7,527 nt of DNA from Phycisphaeraceae bacterium (GTDB lineage Bacteria > Planctomycetota > Phycisphaerae > Phycisphaerales > Phycisphaeraceae): positions 1 to 7,527 of the forward strand of contig JAJDCT010000330.1 of the NCBI GenBank assembly GCA_029260695.1, read 5' to 3'. The position numbers and the translations under genes were made by a program. Within the stretch, counting starts at the first letter, position 1, and every line of letters begins with the position of its first letter. Positions 7,076 to 7,527 of the stretch are shown here, in pieces. A model generated the notes under the pieces. It was not told the origin of the DNA and ran no database searches. It saw nothing but the letters and a program-made list of their open reading frames with translations.

Positions 7076-7079
7076 CCTT
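7076..7079 (-). promoter_or_regulatory. Weak ribosome-binding site of the efflux lipoprotein gene
   Basis: AAGG overlaps the TAA stop of the DUF2231 gene and lies 10 bases before the ATG at 7065. The 12-base gap has no room for a separate promoter or terminator, which supports co-transcription. Confidence 0.4.
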
Positions 7080-7527
7080 ACCACGGCAGGTAGTTTTGGC
7101 CGAAGACCAGGATGCCGCCGAAGTAGCCGGTCGCCCCAACCAGCCCGGCCCCCAGGAGCAAGCCGAGCGTGGTTAGGCTGCTTATGGCTTTGGTCGACTT
7201 GCGTGCTTCCATCTCAACCATCACGATTAACACGATACTCCAAACCGCGGTACCTACGCCCAGCCAGCGGTGGTTGAATATCACCTCACCGAACGACTCC
7301 TCGCCGCCGGGCCATCCGGCATTGAGCCAACCAAGCACCGCGGCGATCACGGCCGACACCCCCCCCAGTAACACACAAAAACGCACCGCCGGGCCAGCCC
7401 ACGGAATCGAGCCGATGAGCATCAGGCACCTGGCGAGTGCGGCCGAAACCAGCAGTGCGATCGGGAAGTGAACGGCCACGGGGTGGAGCCTGCCCATGAT
7501 GGTCAATACATCGCCCGTGGCTGAGCC
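7078..7527 (-). CDS. DUF2231-like multi-pass membrane protein, probably 5'-partial at the right edge
   Basis: This is a hydrophobic protein with about four membrane helices. Counting from the first in-frame codon in the window, they lie at about 17-37, 48-68, 89-105 and 116-137. The opening GRLHPVAVHFPIALL, with His15 and His20, and the later NHRWLG (His86) resemble the DUF2231 family of predicted membrane proteins. In planctomycetes I recall this domain next to or fused with cytochrome-type domains. Conserved His in membrane helices could bind heme or metal, but that is inference. A TTG at 7506 or ATG at 7497 could start translation, giving 142 or 139 residues. However, the frame stays open to the window edge, reading GSATGDVLTIMGRLHP, so I think the true start, perhaps with a signal peptide or a further domain, lies outside. 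Its TAA stop is 12 bases before the efflux lipoprotein gene, so the two are very likely co-transcribed. The family call is by motif only; the function is unknown. Confidence 0.72.
   Translation of the reverse strand, partial: GSATGDVLTIMGRLHPVAVHFPIALLVSAALARCLMLIGSIPWAGPAVRFCVLLGGVSAVIAAVLGWLNAGWPGGEESFGEVIFNHRWLGVGTAVWSIVLIVMVEMEARKSTKAISSLTTLGLLLGAGLVGATGYFGGILVFGQNYLPW

Noticed and set aside
7498..7506. TTG at 7506 as the certain start of the DUF2231-like gene
   Set aside because: The frame continues open to the window edge, and the residues before it (GSATGDV) read plausibly as protein, so the true start is probably beyond the window.
1..7527. tRNA/rRNA genes, CRISPR arrays, insertion sequences, metal-responsive regulator or CusF-like chaperone
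   Set aside because: None was seen on either strand. The window is almost completely filled by the five coding regions, and no repeat-spacer pattern, transposase or inverted terminal repeat was noticed.

Overview
All five genes in this window lie on the minus strand and read from right to left as one tightly packed transcription unit. The gene order, upstream to downstream, is: a DUF2231-like membrane protein (cut by the right edge), a TolC-family outer-membrane lipoprotein, a CusB-like periplasmic adaptor, a CusA-like RND pump, and a ketopantoate-reductase (PanE/ApbA) family protein (cut by the left edge). Junctions are a 12-base gap, a 4-base ATGA overlap, an 11-base overlap and a 1-base TGATG overlap. 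No gene-free stretch exceeds 12 bases. The operon promoter and terminator both lie outside the window.

The core is a complete tripartite heavy-metal efflux system of the HME-RND type. The pump keeps three methionines that match the periplasmic Cu(I)/Ag(I) site of E. coli CusA. The adaptor carries two Cys/Met/His heavy-metal-binding modules and a His-containing tail. Monovalent copper or silver is therefore the most likely substrate, although some pump residues look more like the divalent-cation (CzcA) branch. The pump is about 1261 residues, roughly 200 longer than E. coli CusA. The surplus sits in discrete insertions: a Trp-rich periplasmic segment, an extra pair of membrane helices in the middle, and two extra-membrane loops.

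The organism is probably a Gram-negative environmental bacterium with moderately high GC. The enlarged CusA-like pump, the CMHP-type adaptor with an embedded second metal module, and the DUF2231 protein resemble what I recall from Planctomycetota (possibly Phycisphaerae). That is an impression from sequence style, not a search result.

How the genes work together: the adaptor captures metal in the periplasm and bridges the inner-membrane pump to the outer-membrane channel, so ions leave the cell or periplasm. The DUF2231 protein and the reductase are not known parts of Cus systems. Their tight linkage, especially the TGATG coupling of the reductase to the pump, is the least explained feature here. 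No metal-responsive regulator, CusF-like chaperone, RNA gene, mobile element or CRISPR array is visible.
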